Origin: Sandaracinobacteroides sayramensis
Lineage (GTDB): Bacteria > Pseudomonadota > Alphaproteobacteria > Sphingomonadales > Sphingomonadaceae
DNA: 64,000 nucleotides
Direction: 5' to 3'
Assembly: GCF_022014495.1 (NCBI RefSeq)
Contig: NZ_JAKLSQ010000009.1
Location: 143,476-207,475, forward strand
In this document: in pieces, positions 51,298-60,555 of the stretch
How the letters are laid out: every line of letters begins with the position of its first letter
How positions within the stretch are numbered: position 1 is the stretch's first letter
Position numbers and translations under genes: made by a program
The notes under the pieces: generated by a model
Databases searched by the model: none
Seen by the model: the letters and a program-made list of their open reading frames with translations, nothing else
What the model was told of the DNA's origin: nothing

Positions 51298-52068
51298 ATG
51301 ACGGTGCGGGTGGAGCGGCATGGTGCGGTGGCGCTCGTCGTGCTCGACAGGCCGGAAACACGCAACGCCATTACCGATACAATGCGCCGACAGTTGTGGG
51401 AGGCTTATGAGGAGGCCGCGCTGGATTCCTCCGTGCGGGCGGTGGTGCTGACGGGCGCCGGCGGGCATTTTTCCTCTGGCGCGGATATCGGCACCTTTGG
51501 CGGCGGCGGCATGCCCGGATCGCTGGGGCGGATGCACGAACTGGGGCGCGTCAACCGTGCCATCTATCATCTGAAGAAGCCGACCCTCGCGGCCGTCGGC
51601 GGCGTCTGCGCGGGGATGAGCTGGGGCTTTGCGCTGTGCTGTGACCTAGTGCTGGCGGCGGAGGATGCAAAGTTCGTGCAGATCTTCCGCAACGTGGCGC
51701 TGGCGCCCGACGGCGGATCGGTATGGCTGCTCAACCGGCTGGTGGGACCGATGCGCACGAAAGAGCTATGCTACAGTGGCCGTGTCGTCCGCGCCGATGA
51801 GGCCATGCGACTCGGGCTGGCGCTAGAAGTGCTGCCGCCTGACGCGCTGCTGCCCCGCGCGCTGGAACTGGCCACGGAACTGGCGGCGGGGCCGGGCATC
51901 TCTGCCGCGCTTGCCAAGCGGCAGGTCGATCTGGCGGCCACCATGTCGTTCGACCAGTTTCTGGAGGCGGAACATGTCATGCAACCCGTCGCCAGCCGAT
52001 CCGAGGATCATGCGGAAGGCATCGCCGCCTTCCGCGAGAAGCGCAAGCCGGATTTCCGCAGCGCCTGA
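51298..52068 (+). CDS. Crotonase-fold protein with isomerase-type APDGG loop
   Basis: 256 residues from ATG 51298. FSSGADIGTFGGG forms the oxyanion hole. At the Glu positions it reads AGMSWGFAL and VQIFRNV, and ALAPDGGSVWLLNR carries the isomerase-type Asp, as in the paralogue at 42279. It is probably a double-bond isomerase acting on products of the ACAD two genes upstream. It converges with the aldo/keto reductase gene. Confidence 0.87.
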   Translation: MTVRVERHGAVALVVLDRPETRNAITDTMRRQLWEAYEEAALDSSVRAVVLTGAGGHFSSGADIGTFGGGGMPGSLGRMHELGRVNRAIYHLKKPTLAAVGGVCAGMSWGFALCCDLVLAAEDAKFVQIFRNVALAPDGGSVWLLNRLVGPMRTKELCYSGRVVRADEAMRLGLALEVLPPDALLPRALELATELAAGPGISAALAKRQVDLAATMSFDQFLEAEHVMQPVASRSEDHAEGIAAFREKRKPDFRSA

Positions 52069-52082
52069 TCCTGCCGCCCCTA

Positions 52083-53147
52083 TCAGCGCGGCGAGCGCTG
52101 GAACGCCTGCCCGTTGATCGTCATGCCGGAATAGCTGTTGGCGACCGACATGGGCAGGAATTCGGCCGGGAAGTTCAGGCGCGGCCGGGTCGCCGCGTCC
52201 AGCCGGGCGATATCCGCCGGATCGAGCACAAGGTCGAGCGCGGCGAGATTCGCCTCAAGCTGGCCCGGGGTGCGGGCGCCGACGATGGGCGATGCCACGC
52301 CCGGCCGCGCCAGCAGCCAGGCCAGGGCGACGCAGGCCGGCGTCGCGCCATAGCCACTGGCGATCTCTCGCACGAGATCGACGACATCGAAGGCGTGGTC
52401 GCTGAAATGCCGGTTCAGGCTGTTGGTGCGGCCGGCGGATTCCGCCTGCGGCCTATGGCGATCATATTTGCCGCTCAGCAGGCCCGAACGCAGCGGCGAC
52501 CATGGCGTGATACCCAGCCCCATCGCCTGCGCCATTGGCACCAGTTCGCCCTCCACGGTGCGTTCCAGCAGCGAATATTCGATCTGCAGCGCGATCAGCG
52601 GGGCGTTGCCGCGTAGCCGGGCGATGGTCTGCGCTTGCGCCACCTGCCAGGCGGGCGTGTCCGAGAATCCGATATAGCGCACCTTGCCCGCCCGCACGAG
52701 ATCGTCGAGCGTCGCCATCGTTTCCTCAACGGGCGTGAAGGGATCGGCCCAGTGCTGCCAGTAGAGATCGATATGATCGGTGCGCAGCCGTCGCAACGAC
52801 GCATCGCAGGCGGCGATGATCGCACTTCGGCTGGCGCCGCCGCCATTGGGGTTGCCGGCCTGCATGTTGCCGCTGAACTTGGTGGCGACCACCAGCCGGT
52901 CGCGCCGCGAAGGTTCGGCGGCCAGCCAGTCGCCTATGATCGTTTCGGAACTGCCGCCGGTATAGATGTTGGCGGTATCGACGAAATTGCCGCCGCGATC
53001 CACATAGGCCTCCAGCATGGCGGTGGAATCGGCGGCATCGGCGCCGAACCCCCATTCGGTTCCGAAGGTCATCGCCCCCAGGCAAAGGCGGCTGACCTTC
53101 AGGCCCGATGCGCCCAGCGTGACATAGTGATCCAGCGGCATATCCAT
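52083..53147 (-). CDS. Aldo/keto reductase
   Basis: 354 residues. The catalytic tetrad is visible: Asp and Tyr in FVDTANIYTGGSSE, Lys in VVATKFS and His in DLYWQHWADP. The C-terminal VGARTPGQLEANLAA binds NADPH. It is a TIM-barrel enzyme of the tas/YajO type that reduces aldehydes or ketones with NADPH. Monocistronic, and it diverges from the OYE gene over an AT-rich 85-bp gap. Confidence 0.92.
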   Translation of the reverse strand: MDMPLDHYVTLGASGLKVSRLCLGAMTFGTEWGFGADAADSTAMLEAYVDRGGNFVDTANIYTGGSSETIIGDWLAAEPSRRDRLVVATKFSGNMQAGNPNGGGASRSAIIAACDASLRRLRTDHIDLYWQHWADPFTPVEETMATLDDLVRAGKVRYIGFSDTPAWQVAQAQTIARLRGNAPLIALQIEYSLLERTVEGELVPMAQAMGLGITPWSPLRSGLLSGKYDRHRPQAESAGRTNSLNRHFSDHAFDVVDLVREIASGYGATPACVALAWLLARPGVASPIVGARTPGQLEANLAALDLVLDPADIARLDAATRPRLNFPAEFLPMSVANSYSGMTINGQAFQRSPR

Positions 53148-53232
53148 CCCTCCCCTTGTTCGTGGAATAATTAATGTTCATGTATATAATCAGCATGCAT
53201 ATATATAGAAAGCGCGAATCGCGCGCGGGAGG

Positions 53233-54324
53233 ATGAAGCTTACGATGCGACTCGCAGACCCGATCACATTTCCGCGCGGGCCGGCATGGCGCAACCGCAT
53301 CGCGCTGGCGCCGCTGACCAACTGGCAGAGCAACGACGACGGCACGCTTGGGGACGATGAGCTGCGCTTTTTGGAACATCGCGCACGGGGCGGCTTCGGC
53401 CTGGTGATGACCTGCGCGGCCGCCGTGCAGAGAAACGGCATTTCTTTCCCCGGCCAGCTCGCCACCTATTCCGACGATCATGTGCCCGGCCTCGCCCGGC
53501 TGGCGGAAGCGCTGCACGAACAGGGCGCCGTATCGGCGGTGCAGTTGCAGCATGCCGGCTCGCGCAGCGACCCGGCGATCAGCGGCGAGCAGGCCGTTTC
53601 GCCCTTCCCCTACCCCAAGCGCAACGTCCGTGAATTGTCCACCGCCGAGGTGGAGCAGTTGGTCACAGATTTCGTGACCGCCGCAGTGCGCTGCGAGCAG
53701 GCCGGGATCGACGGCGTGGAACTGCATGGCGCCCACGGCTATATGCTGTGCCAGTTCCTCCATGCGGAACAGAACAACCGCGACGATGGCTATGGCGGCA
53801 GCTATCGCAACCGCACCCGCATCTATCGCGAGATCATCGCCGGTATCCGCGCCGCGACCGGCCCGGATTTCCAGCTTGGGGTCAGGCTGTCGCCGGAAAA
53901 ATATGCCTATCCCACGCAAGAAGCGATCGACTTCGCCGAGGAGCTTCTGGGTTCGGGCCAGCTCGATTATCTGGACATGTCGCTGTGGGACAGTTTCAAG
54001 CTGCCCGACGATGCGCAATATCATCCGTTGCGCCTCGTCGACCTGTTCGGCCGGCTGCATCGCAGCAACGGCACCCGGCTGGGGGTTGCGGGCCACATCT
54101 TCTCGGCCGCCGATGCGCAGCGTTGCCTGGATAGCGGCGCCGATTTCGTCTTCTTCGGACGGGGCGCCATCCTCCACCACGATATCGCCCGCCGCGCTAT
54201 CGCGGAGCCGGAGTTTGTTTCTCGCGCCTTCCCTGTCACGCGGGAGTATCTGGCGACGCAAGCCGTCGGCCCCGCCTTTCAGACATATCTGGCGACCGGC
54301 TGGAAGAATTATGTCGCGGATTGA
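53233..54324 (+). CDS. NADH:flavin oxidoreductase (Old Yellow Enzyme family)
   Basis: 363 residues. It begins NRIALAPLTNW (21-31) and has VQLQHAGSRSDP, VELHGAHGYMLCQFL with the substrate-binding His pair, and DDGYGGSYRNRTRIYREI, all OYE signatures. FMN-dependent reduction of an activated C=C bond of an enone or dienoyl ester is the known chemistry. Related enzymes in steroid and bile-acid islands reduce ring double bonds, but no steroid marker is present here. It ends in a hairpin. Confidence 0.92.
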   Translation: MKLTMRLADPITFPRGPAWRNRIALAPLTNWQSNDDGTLGDDELRFLEHRARGGFGLVMTCAAAVQRNGISFPGQLATYSDDHVPGLARLAEALHEQGAVSAVQLQHAGSRSDPAISGEQAVSPFPYPKRNVRELSTAEVEQLVTDFVTAAVRCEQAGIDGVELHGAHGYMLCQFLHAEQNNRDDGYGGSYRNRTRIYREIIAGIRAATGPDFQLGVRLSPEKYAYPTQEAIDFAEELLGSGQLDYLDMSLWDSFKLPDDAQYHPLRLVDLFGRLHRSNGTRLGVAGHIFSAADAQRCLDSGADFVFFGRGAILHHDIARRAIAEPEFVSRAFPVTREYLATQAVGPAFQTYLATGWKNYVAD

Positions 54325-54346
54325 CGGCCGGCGGAGCCGGCCGTCA
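54322..54346. terminator. Hairpin between convergent OYE and alcohol dehydrogenase genes
   Basis: TGACGGCCGGC and GCCGGCCGTCA are perfect 11-bp arms around a 3-nt loop GGA. The structure begins in the OYE stop codon and lies 10 bp before the alcohol dehydrogenase stop, so it can end transcripts from both sides. No poly-T tract. Confidence 0.7.
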
Positions 54347-54356
54347 CGCCCGCTCC

Positions 54357-55448
54357 TCAGCCGAAGGTGAGGATCGGCTTGATCGTCTTTCCGGAATGGG
54401 AATCGGCCACCGCCCGGTTGATCTCGGCCAGGGGGTAAAAAGCCGAAAGCCGGTCGATCGGGAAGCGCCCCTCCATATACCAGTCCACCAGCTGGGGGAT
54501 CAGCACAGCCGGGTCGCAATCGCCGTTCACCACGCCGCGAATCACCCGCCCGCTGATCAGCGGCAGGATGTTGAGCGTCACCTCCTGCTGGCTGGAGGCG
54601 CCCAGCAGCACGCAGGTGCCGCGCTCTTTCAACGCCCCTACGGCCGCGGCGATCAGCGCCGGCACGCCCGAGGTGTCGATGGCCTGGTCGACCCCACCCA
54701 GCGCCTGCAGCGAATCGGCCAGATCGGATGCCGACGTATCGATCACATCGGTCGCGCCCAGTTCGCGCGCCAGTCGAAGTCGCGAGGCGACGCGATCGAC
54801 GGCGACGATCCGCCCCGCGTTTACCGCCTTTGCCGCCATCACCGCCGCCATGCCCACCGCCCCGGTGCCGAACACGGCGATCGTCGTTTTCGGGCCGGGT
54901 TTCAGCACGTTCAGCACCGTGCCGGCACCCGTCGAAAAGCCGCAGCCCAATGGCCCCAGCAGTTCCAGCGGCGCGTCGCGGCGTACCCTGATCGTGTTCC
55001 GCTGGTTGGTGATCGCATGATTGGCAAAGGAAGACTGCCCGAAGAATGCGCCGCCAATAGCCTTGCCCGCATGGTCGTGCAGCGTCGGCGTGCCATCGGG
55101 GCGGCCGCCGGCGAAGTTCAGCAGCGGGTATTGCGCGCAATAGGCGGGATGATCGTCGGTGCAGGCGTCGCAGTGGCCGCAGGTGTTGAACGTCAGCACC
55201 ACATGGTCACCGGGCGCGATGCCGGAGACATTGCCGCCCACCTTTTCCACCACGCCTGCGCCTTCATGTCCCAGCACAAGCGGCAGCGGAATCGGCATGA
55301 TCTGCTCCACCACCGAAAGATCGGTGTGGCATACGCCCGTCGCCACCAGCCGTACATGGATTTCATCCGCGCCGGGCTCTGCAAGCTCCAGTTCCTCGAT
55401 ACGGAATTCGCCATGGGGCCGGTGCGCCACAGCAGCTTGAATCCTCAT
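54357..55448 (-). CDS. Zinc-dependent alcohol dehydrogenase (aryl/benzyl type)
   Basis: 363 residues. Catalytic zinc ligands are in GVCHTDL and GHEGAGVV, and the structural zinc loop is CGHCDACTDDHPAYC (89-105 region). The NAD-binding motif is FGTGAVGMAAVMAA. The gap around the catalytic cysteine and the AKAVNAGRIVAVDR segment match benzyl/aryl-alcohol dehydrogenases. The aldehyde dehydrogenase gene on the other strand at 57844 may continue the oxidation to acid. It diverges from the TonB-receptor gene. Confidence 0.92.
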   Translation of the reverse strand: MRIQAAVAHRPHGEFRIEELELAEPGADEIHVRLVATGVCHTDLSVVEQIMPIPLPLVLGHEGAGVVEKVGGNVSGIAPGDHVVLTFNTCGHCDACTDDHPAYCAQYPLLNFAGGRPDGTPTLHDHAGKAIGGAFFGQSSFANHAITNQRNTIRVRRDAPLELLGPLGCGFSTGAGTVLNVLKPGPKTTIAVFGTGAVGMAAVMAAKAVNAGRIVAVDRVASRLRLARELGATDVIDTSASDLADSLQALGGVDQAIDTSGVPALIAAAVGALKERGTCVLLGASSQQEVTLNILPLISGRVIRGVVNGDCDPAVLIPQLVDWYMEGRFPIDRLSAFYPLAEINRAVADSHSGKTIKPILTFG

Positions 55449-55517
55449 CCCCTTCGCTCCCTCAATATACTCTGACTTTTTATAATACAGCTTATTATTC
55501 TATGATTGACAATACGC

Positions 55518-55531
55518 CAGTTTGCATGTGT
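55518..55531 (+). promoter_or_regulatory. CAGTTTGCATGTGT putative operator before TonB receptor
   Basis: CAGTTTGCA here is identical to CAGTTTGCA at 60496-60504 and differs by one base from CAGTTCGCA at 39918-39926. It lies 30 bp before the receptor start, in the 112-bp gap with the alcohol dehydrogenase gene. Presumed site of the shared regulator. Confidence 0.45.
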
Positions 55532-55560
55532 TCTGCCGCCAATCATAAGGGAGGGAAAAC

Positions 55561-57831
55561 ATGATGCGAGGTGCAGCCTTCTGGTTATCTGCGTCGGCGC
55601 TGGCGGTCGTCTCGGCTGCATCTGCGGCAGCCCAGACCAGCGGTGAAATGGAGGACATCATCGTGACCGCGCAAAAGCGCGCGGAAAGTCTGCAGGATGT
55701 GCCGATCGCCATTTCGGTGGTGACAGCCGGGTCGCTGACCAACGCGGGCATCCGCTCCACGCAGGATCTCTCGCAGTCGGTCGCCGGCCTCAACGTCACC
55801 CGGACGACAGAGGCGACCGTGTTCACGCTGCGCGGCGTCGGCACGCAAGGCGGCTCGACCGGGCAGGACAGCGCTGTCGCGACCTTCATTGATGGCGTCT
55901 ACATCCCGTCCATGGCGGGCTCGACCTTCGCGCTCAACAATATCGAGCGGATCGAGGTGCTGAAGGGCCCGCAGGGCACGCTCTATGGGCGCAACGCGAC
56001 CGGCGGTGCGGTCAATGTCGTCACGCGCACGCCAAAGCAGGATCTCGCCATCGAGGCATCCGCCGGGGTCGCCAACCTCGCCACTATGGAAGGCTCCTTC
56101 TACATCACGGGGGGCACGGGCGCCGTGGCGGCCGATGTCGCTGTCTATTACCGAAACCAGGAACACGGTTTCGGCGAAAACCGGATCATCAACCGCGATA
56201 TCAACAAATCCCGCGACTTCATCATCCGTTCCAAGCTGCTGTTCGAACTGGGCGACGAAACGCGCATGGTCTTTTCGGGCGATTACGGACGAACGCAGGG
56301 CTCCATCGCCATGGCCTACCGCCCGGTGCCGACGTCGCAGCTCGTCGATGGCACAGGCTATGCGGAATTCATCGCGGGCGGCAACGGCTATTATGATTCG
56401 CAAAGCGAATTCAACCCGATCATGGATACCAGGATGTTCGGCGGATCGTTCCGGTTCGAGCATGGATTCGGCGATTTCATGCTCACCAACATCCTCGCCT
56501 TTCGCGGCGCGGATGGCTTCCAGCGGGTAGAGGTGGATGCGACACCGGTGAAGATCGTCGACGCGCCATTGTTCAACAGCGAAAAGCAATGGACCGAAGA
56601 GCTTCAGCTTTCCTACGGCAGCGGGCCGCTGACAGCGATCGTCGGCTTCTTCTACATGGATGCCACCAGCAGATATGACCCGTTCCAGATCGCCGGGCTG
56701 GCGATCACCGGGCAGACGGGCGGCCTTTCCAACCGCATCATCAATTACTCCGCGCAAAAGACCCGTTCTTATGCCGGCTTCGGCCAGGCGACATGGTCCG
56801 TATCCGACAATACCAATCTGACGGCGGGTTTCCGCTACACAGTCGACAAGCGAACACTTGAGGCTGAGCAAAGCCTGGCCATCGGAATGCCGCTGCCCGA
56901 TGCGATGTGCCGTTCATTCTGTTATCCTGACGGAACCCTGTTTCCTCTGGCCAGTTTCGATCAGTCGAGAACCTTCAAGAAGCCAACATGGCGCCTGGCT
57001 GTCGACCATCAGTTGACACCGGAATTGATGCTGTACGGAAGCTACAGCCGTGGCTTCAAAAGCGGGGTATTCAACCTGACCTCGCCGGGCGATCCGCCGG
57101 CCCAACCCGAAACCCTGGATGCATTCGAACTCGGCTTCAAATCCACTTTGCTGGATCGAATACGTTTCAATGCCGCTGCCTTCTACTATGATTACAAGAA
57201 TATTCAGGCGTTCCAGGTGAACGGCGCCACCACCACGTTGACCAATGCCGCCACTGCACGCATCTATGGTTTCGATTTCGATTTTCTTGCGGAACTGGGG
57301 GCAGGATTCTCTCTGGCCGGCAGCGGCGCCTATCTGCACCATCGTTATGGCGATTTTCCGGTGGCCACCATCACCTTCCTGGAGAAACCACCGGGCGCTC
57401 CGGATTACCCTGGCTATACACCCGGGCTGGGCAATTATGTGTTCCCCAATTGCTCGGATTCGGCGCACACTGGAAATTTCTATTGTTCCGCCAGTGGCAA
57501 CCGGCTGGTGAACACCCCCGATTTCAGCATGAACCTTACGCTCAATCATGAAATGGATCTGGGCAGCGGGCGGCTGAACAGCAATGTGAACTGGTCGTAC
57601 AGCAGCAGCTTTTACTGGGCAGTGGACAATCGCGAGAAGCAGGACAGTTTCAGCCTGTTCAACGCGCAACTGGCTTGGACGGCGCCAGGCGACCAGTTCA
57701 GTGTCAGGCTATGGGGACGGAACCTCGGCAACAAGAAGTATCTTGTCACGCTGAACCAGAATGGCACCGGCGACATCGGCTCACCCGCGCCGGGGCGGAC
57801 CTACGGGGTCACGCTTGGCTTCACCTATTGA
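55561..57831 (+). CDS. TonB-dependent outer-membrane receptor
   Basis: 756 residues. An N-terminal signal peptide (MMRGAAFWLSASALAVV...AAA/Q, about 24 residues) is followed by a TonB box-like EDIIVTAQKR (about 32-41), the plug domain (LRGVGTQGG, GTLYGRNATGGAVNVVTR) and a beta-barrel ending in TYGVTLGFTY with the terminal aromatic. This is the sphingomonad catabolic type of receptor, expected to import the hydrophobic substrate. It is first of a unit with an aldehyde dehydrogenase (12-bp gap) and a ferredoxin reductase. Confidence 0.95.
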   Translation: MMRGAAFWLSASALAVVSAASAAAQTSGEMEDIIVTAQKRAESLQDVPIAISVVTAGSLTNAGIRSTQDLSQSVAGLNVTRTTEATVFTLRGVGTQGGSTGQDSAVATFIDGVYIPSMAGSTFALNNIERIEVLKGPQGTLYGRNATGGAVNVVTRTPKQDLAIEASAGVANLATMEGSFYITGGTGAVAADVAVYYRNQEHGFGENRIINRDINKSRDFIIRSKLLFELGDETRMVFSGDYGRTQGSIAMAYRPVPTSQLVDGTGYAEFIAGGNGYYDSQSEFNPIMDTRMFGGSFRFEHGFGDFMLTNILAFRGADGFQRVEVDATPVKIVDAPLFNSEKQWTEELQLSYGSGPLTAIVGFFYMDATSRYDPFQIAGLAITGQTGGLSNRIINYSAQKTRSYAGFGQATWSVSDNTNLTAGFRYTVDKRTLEAEQSLAIGMPLPDAMCRSFCYPDGTLFPLASFDQSRTFKKPTWRLAVDHQLTPELMLYGSYSRGFKSGVFNLTSPGDPPAQPETLDAFELGFKSTLLDRIRFNAAAFYYDYKNIQAFQVNGATTTLTNAATARIYGFDFDFLAELGAGFSLAGSGAYLHHRYGDFPVATITFLEKPPGAPDYPGYTPGLGNYVFPNCSDSAHTGNFYCSASGNRLVNTPDFSMNLTLNHEMDLGSGRLNSNVNWSYSSSFYWAVDNREKQDSFSLFNAQLAWTAPGDQFSVRLWGRNLGNKKYLVTLNQNGTGDIGSPAPGRTYGVTLGFTY

Positions 57832-57843
57832 GAGGATCGGAGC

Positions 57844-59244
57844 ATGGATACATTTCATCTGGTGATCGCCGGGAAACTCGTAGCCGGCGCGCAAACCATG
57901 CCTGTCGTCAACCCGGCGACGGAAGCGGTCATCGCCCAATGCCCAAGGGCCGATCCGAAGCAACTGGACGAGGCCGTCAGCGCCGCGAAAGCCGCTTTTC
58001 CAGGCTGGTCGCAAACACCGATTGCCGAGCGGCGCGGCGCATTGATGCGAGTTGCCGACGAAATGGAGGCGCGAACAGAGGAACTGGCGCGCCTGCTGAC
58101 GGCCGAACAAGGCAAGCCGCTGGACAAGGCGCTGGAGGAGATCGGTGGCTCGGTCTTCATCCTGCGGGCACTGGCCAGCCTGGAACTGCCGGAAAAGCTG
58201 CTGTACGAGGATGCGGACGGCCGCTTCGTGGAGCAGCGTTATCCTCTGGGCGTGGTCGCGGCCATCACCCCATGGAATTTCCCGATATCGTTGCTGGTGG
58301 TGAAGGTTCCGCCGGCGCTGCTGGCGGGAAACACCGTCGTCGCCAAGCCCGCGCCGACCACGCCGCTGACATCGCTGCGGCTGGCCGAAATACTGAACCG
58401 TCACCTGCCGCCGGGCGTTTTCAACATGATCGTCGATGCCAATGATCTGGGTGGGCAGCTGACGGCCCACCCCGATGTGGCGAAGATTTCCTTCACCGGA
58501 TCCACAGCGACCGGTCGAAAGGTCATGGCCAGCGCTTCCAGTCTGCTGAAGCGGATCACGCTGGAACTGGGCGGCAACGACGCGGCCATCGTGCTGGACG
58601 ATGCGGATCCGAAGGCGACCGCGAAAAGCCTGTTCGAAGGCGCCATGGTCAATTCCGGGCAGGTCTGCCTGGCGATAAAGCGAGCCTATGTGCATGAATC
58701 GCAATATGATGCGATCTGCGACGAACTGGCGGAACTGTCGCGGCAGGCAATCGTTGGCGAAGGCACGCAACAGGGCACGGAGTATGGGCCTCTGCAGAAC
58801 CGCGCCCAATATGAACGTGTTCGCGAACTGATCGACGACGCGGCCAGCCGGGGCAAGGTTCTCGGCGGAGAGGAGCTGGACCGTCCCGGTTACTTCATCC
58901 GGCCGGCAATCATCCGCGATATAGACGACGATGCGCGCATCGTCCGCGAGGAACAATTCGGCCCTGTGTTACCGGTTCTGCGGTACGCCGATATCGACGA
59001 TGCGGTGAAACGCGCCAACGACAGCGAACAAGGCCTGGGCGGCACGGTCTGGTCTGCCGATACGGCGCGCGCCCTGGAAGTGGCAAGCCGCCTGAATACC
59101 GGCATGGTGTGGATCAATTCCCACATGAATATAAACCCTTTCGTCCCGATGGGCGGGGCGAAACAATCCGGCATGGGACAGGAACTGGGCCAGGCCGGGC
59201 TTGAGGAGTTCACCCAGCGCCGGCTGGTGTTCGTGCCGGCATGA
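57844..59244 (+). CDS. Aldehyde dehydrogenase (NAD(P)-dependent)
   Basis: 466 residues. PWNF at 143-146, TGSTATGRKV near 218, general base Glu241 in ELGGND and nucleophile Cys275 in SGQVC are all present, as is EEQFGPVLPVL near the C-terminus. It oxidises an aldehyde to the carboxylic acid, which the acyl-CoA ligases could then activate. It is about 20-30 residues shorter than common ALDHs. It follows the receptor gene. Confidence 0.95.
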   Translation: MDTFHLVIAGKLVAGAQTMPVVNPATEAVIAQCPRADPKQLDEAVSAAKAAFPGWSQTPIAERRGALMRVADEMEARTEELARLLTAEQGKPLDKALEEIGGSVFILRALASLELPEKLLYEDADGRFVEQRYPLGVVAAITPWNFPISLLVVKVPPALLAGNTVVAKPAPTTPLTSLRLAEILNRHLPPGVFNMIVDANDLGGQLTAHPDVAKISFTGSTATGRKVMASASSLLKRITLELGGNDAAIVLDDADPKATAKSLFEGAMVNSGQVCLAIKRAYVHESQYDAICDELAELSRQAIVGEGTQQGTEYGPLQNRAQYERVRELIDDAASRGKVLGGEELDRPGYFIRPAIIRDIDDDARIVREEQFGPVLPVLRYADIDDAVKRANDSEQGLGGTVWSADTARALEVASRLNTGMVWINSHMNINPFVPMGGAKQSGMGQELGQAGLEEFTQRRLVFVPA

Positions 59245-59257
59245 GTGGGGCTTTCTG

Positions 59258-60481
59258 ATGCTTTTCGACATAGTGATCGTGGGTGGCGGGCAAGGCGGGG
59301 CAAGCGCGGCGATGCTGCTGCGCCAGCAGGGTTTCGCCGGCAGCGTCGCGATCATCGGCCGCGAGGCGGAGCCGCCCTATGAACGACCTCCGCTTTCCAA
59401 GGAATATCTGCTGGGCGAGAAGCCGTTCGAGCGGCTGCTGATCCGTCCGGCATCCTATTGGACGGAGCAGAATGTAGAGCTTTTGCTGGGCAGCGAAGTC
59501 GTGGCGATCGACCCCGAGGCGCGCACCGTGCAACTGCGCAACGGCAATGCCATCGGCTATGGCGAACTCATATGGGCCGCCGGCGGAGATCCGCGGCCGA
59601 TGAACTGCCCTGGCAGCGATCTTCCAGGCATCCATGCCATTCGCGACCGCGCCGATATCGATGCCATCCTGCGCGAACTGCCTGATGTGGAGCGGGTGGC
59701 GATCGTAGGCGGCGGCTATATCGGATTGGAGGCGGCCGCCGCGTTGCGTACGATGGGAAAGCAGGTAACCTTGCTGGAAATGCTTCCCCGCGTGCTGGCA
59801 CGTGTCGCCGGCCCGGCGCTCTCCGCCTTTTTCGAGCGCGAGCATCGCGCCCATGGCGTCGACCTGAGGACCGGAACCGGGATCGTCGCGTTCGAAGGCC
59901 ACAAACGGTTGGCGGGCGTCAGGCTGACCGACGAAAGCTTGGTGGAGGCGCAACTGGCCGTCGTGGGCATCGGGATCACCCCTTGCGTCGGCCCGCTGCT
60001 GGCTGCCGGCGCGCGCGGCGGCAATGGCGTGGAGGTGGATATGCACTGCCGCACCAGCCTTCCCCACATCTATGCCATCGGTGATTGCGCCGCGCACGAG
60101 AACCGCTTTGCCCAGGACAGCACGATCCGGGTGGAATCCGTGCAGAATGCGAACGACCAGGCGATGTGCGTGGCAAAGGCCATCACCGGTCAGCAAAGCC
60201 CCTATGTGGCGGTTCCCTGGTTCTGGTCGAACCAATATGATCTGCGGTTGCAGACGGTGGGCATTTCCGCCGCGCATGACGACGCCGTGCTCAGGGGCGA
60301 TCCTGACAAACGCAGCTTTTCCATCATCTATCTCAAGAAGGGCCGGATCATCGCGCTCGACTGCGTGAACAGCTCGAAGGATTATGTGCAGGGCCGCAAG
60401 CTGGTGGAAACCGGCACTGTCATAGCCCCGGTATTGTTGGGGGACAGTTCGCGGCAGCTGAAGGAACTTGCCCTCGCCTAG
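59258..60481 (+). CDS. FAD-dependent ferredoxin reductase (Rieske/P450 electron supply)
   Basis: 407 residues from ATG 59258. The FAD motif GGGQGG (9-14), EPPYERPPLSKEYL (36-49), the NAD motif IVGGGYIGLEAAAAL and the second FAD motif IYAIGDCA are present. It matches putidaredoxin reductase/BphA4-type reductases that reduce a small [2Fe-2S] ferredoxin. No ferredoxin gene is in the window, so the partner must lie elsewhere. It may serve the P450 at 20235 and the Rieske oxygenase at 1325-3162 (inferred). Confidence 0.9.
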   Translation: MLFDIVIVGGGQGGASAAMLLRQQGFAGSVAIIGREAEPPYERPPLSKEYLLGEKPFERLLIRPASYWTEQNVELLLGSEVVAIDPEARTVQLRNGNAIGYGELIWAAGGDPRPMNCPGSDLPGIHAIRDRADIDAILRELPDVERVAIVGGGYIGLEAAAALRTMGKQVTLLEMLPRVLARVAGPALSAFFEREHRAHGVDLRTGTGIVAFEGHKRLAGVRLTDESLVEAQLAVVGIGITPCVGPLLAAGARGGNGVEVDMHCRTSLPHIYAIGDCAAHENRFAQDSTIRVESVQNANDQAMCVAKAITGQQSPYVAVPWFWSNQYDLRLQTVGISAAHDDAVLRGDPDKRSFSIIYLKKGRIIALDCVNSSKDYVQGRKLVETGTVIAPVLLGDSSRQLKELALA

Positions 60482-60490
60482 GTTTTCCGC

Positions 60491-60519
60491 AAAATCAGTT
60501 TGCACATATATCGTGTGCA
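60491..60519. promoter_or_regulatory. Operator candidate before BKACE: CAGTTTGCACA and palindrome
   Basis: AAAATCAGTTTGCA (60491-60504) nearly repeats 39914-39927. TGCACA (60501-60506) and TGTGCA (60514-60519) are perfect arms around TATATCG. The region lies 37 bp before the TTG start of the BKACE gene, consistent with an operator overlapping its promoter. Confidence 0.5.
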
Positions 60520-60555
60520 TGATTATAATAAAAGCGCAACAATCGGAGACAGGGT

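Noticed and set aside
53170..53212. AT-rich GTTCATGTATATAATC and GCATGCATATATATAG between AKR and OYE genes as another operator
   Set aside because: Only GTTC matches the shared motif; more likely just the promoter AT-rich region.
52726..55140. Long minus-strand frame (804 codons) across the AKR, OYE and alcohol dehydrogenase region
   Set aside because: It is the wrong frame of two real minus genes and the antisense of the OYE gene; no coherent domain.
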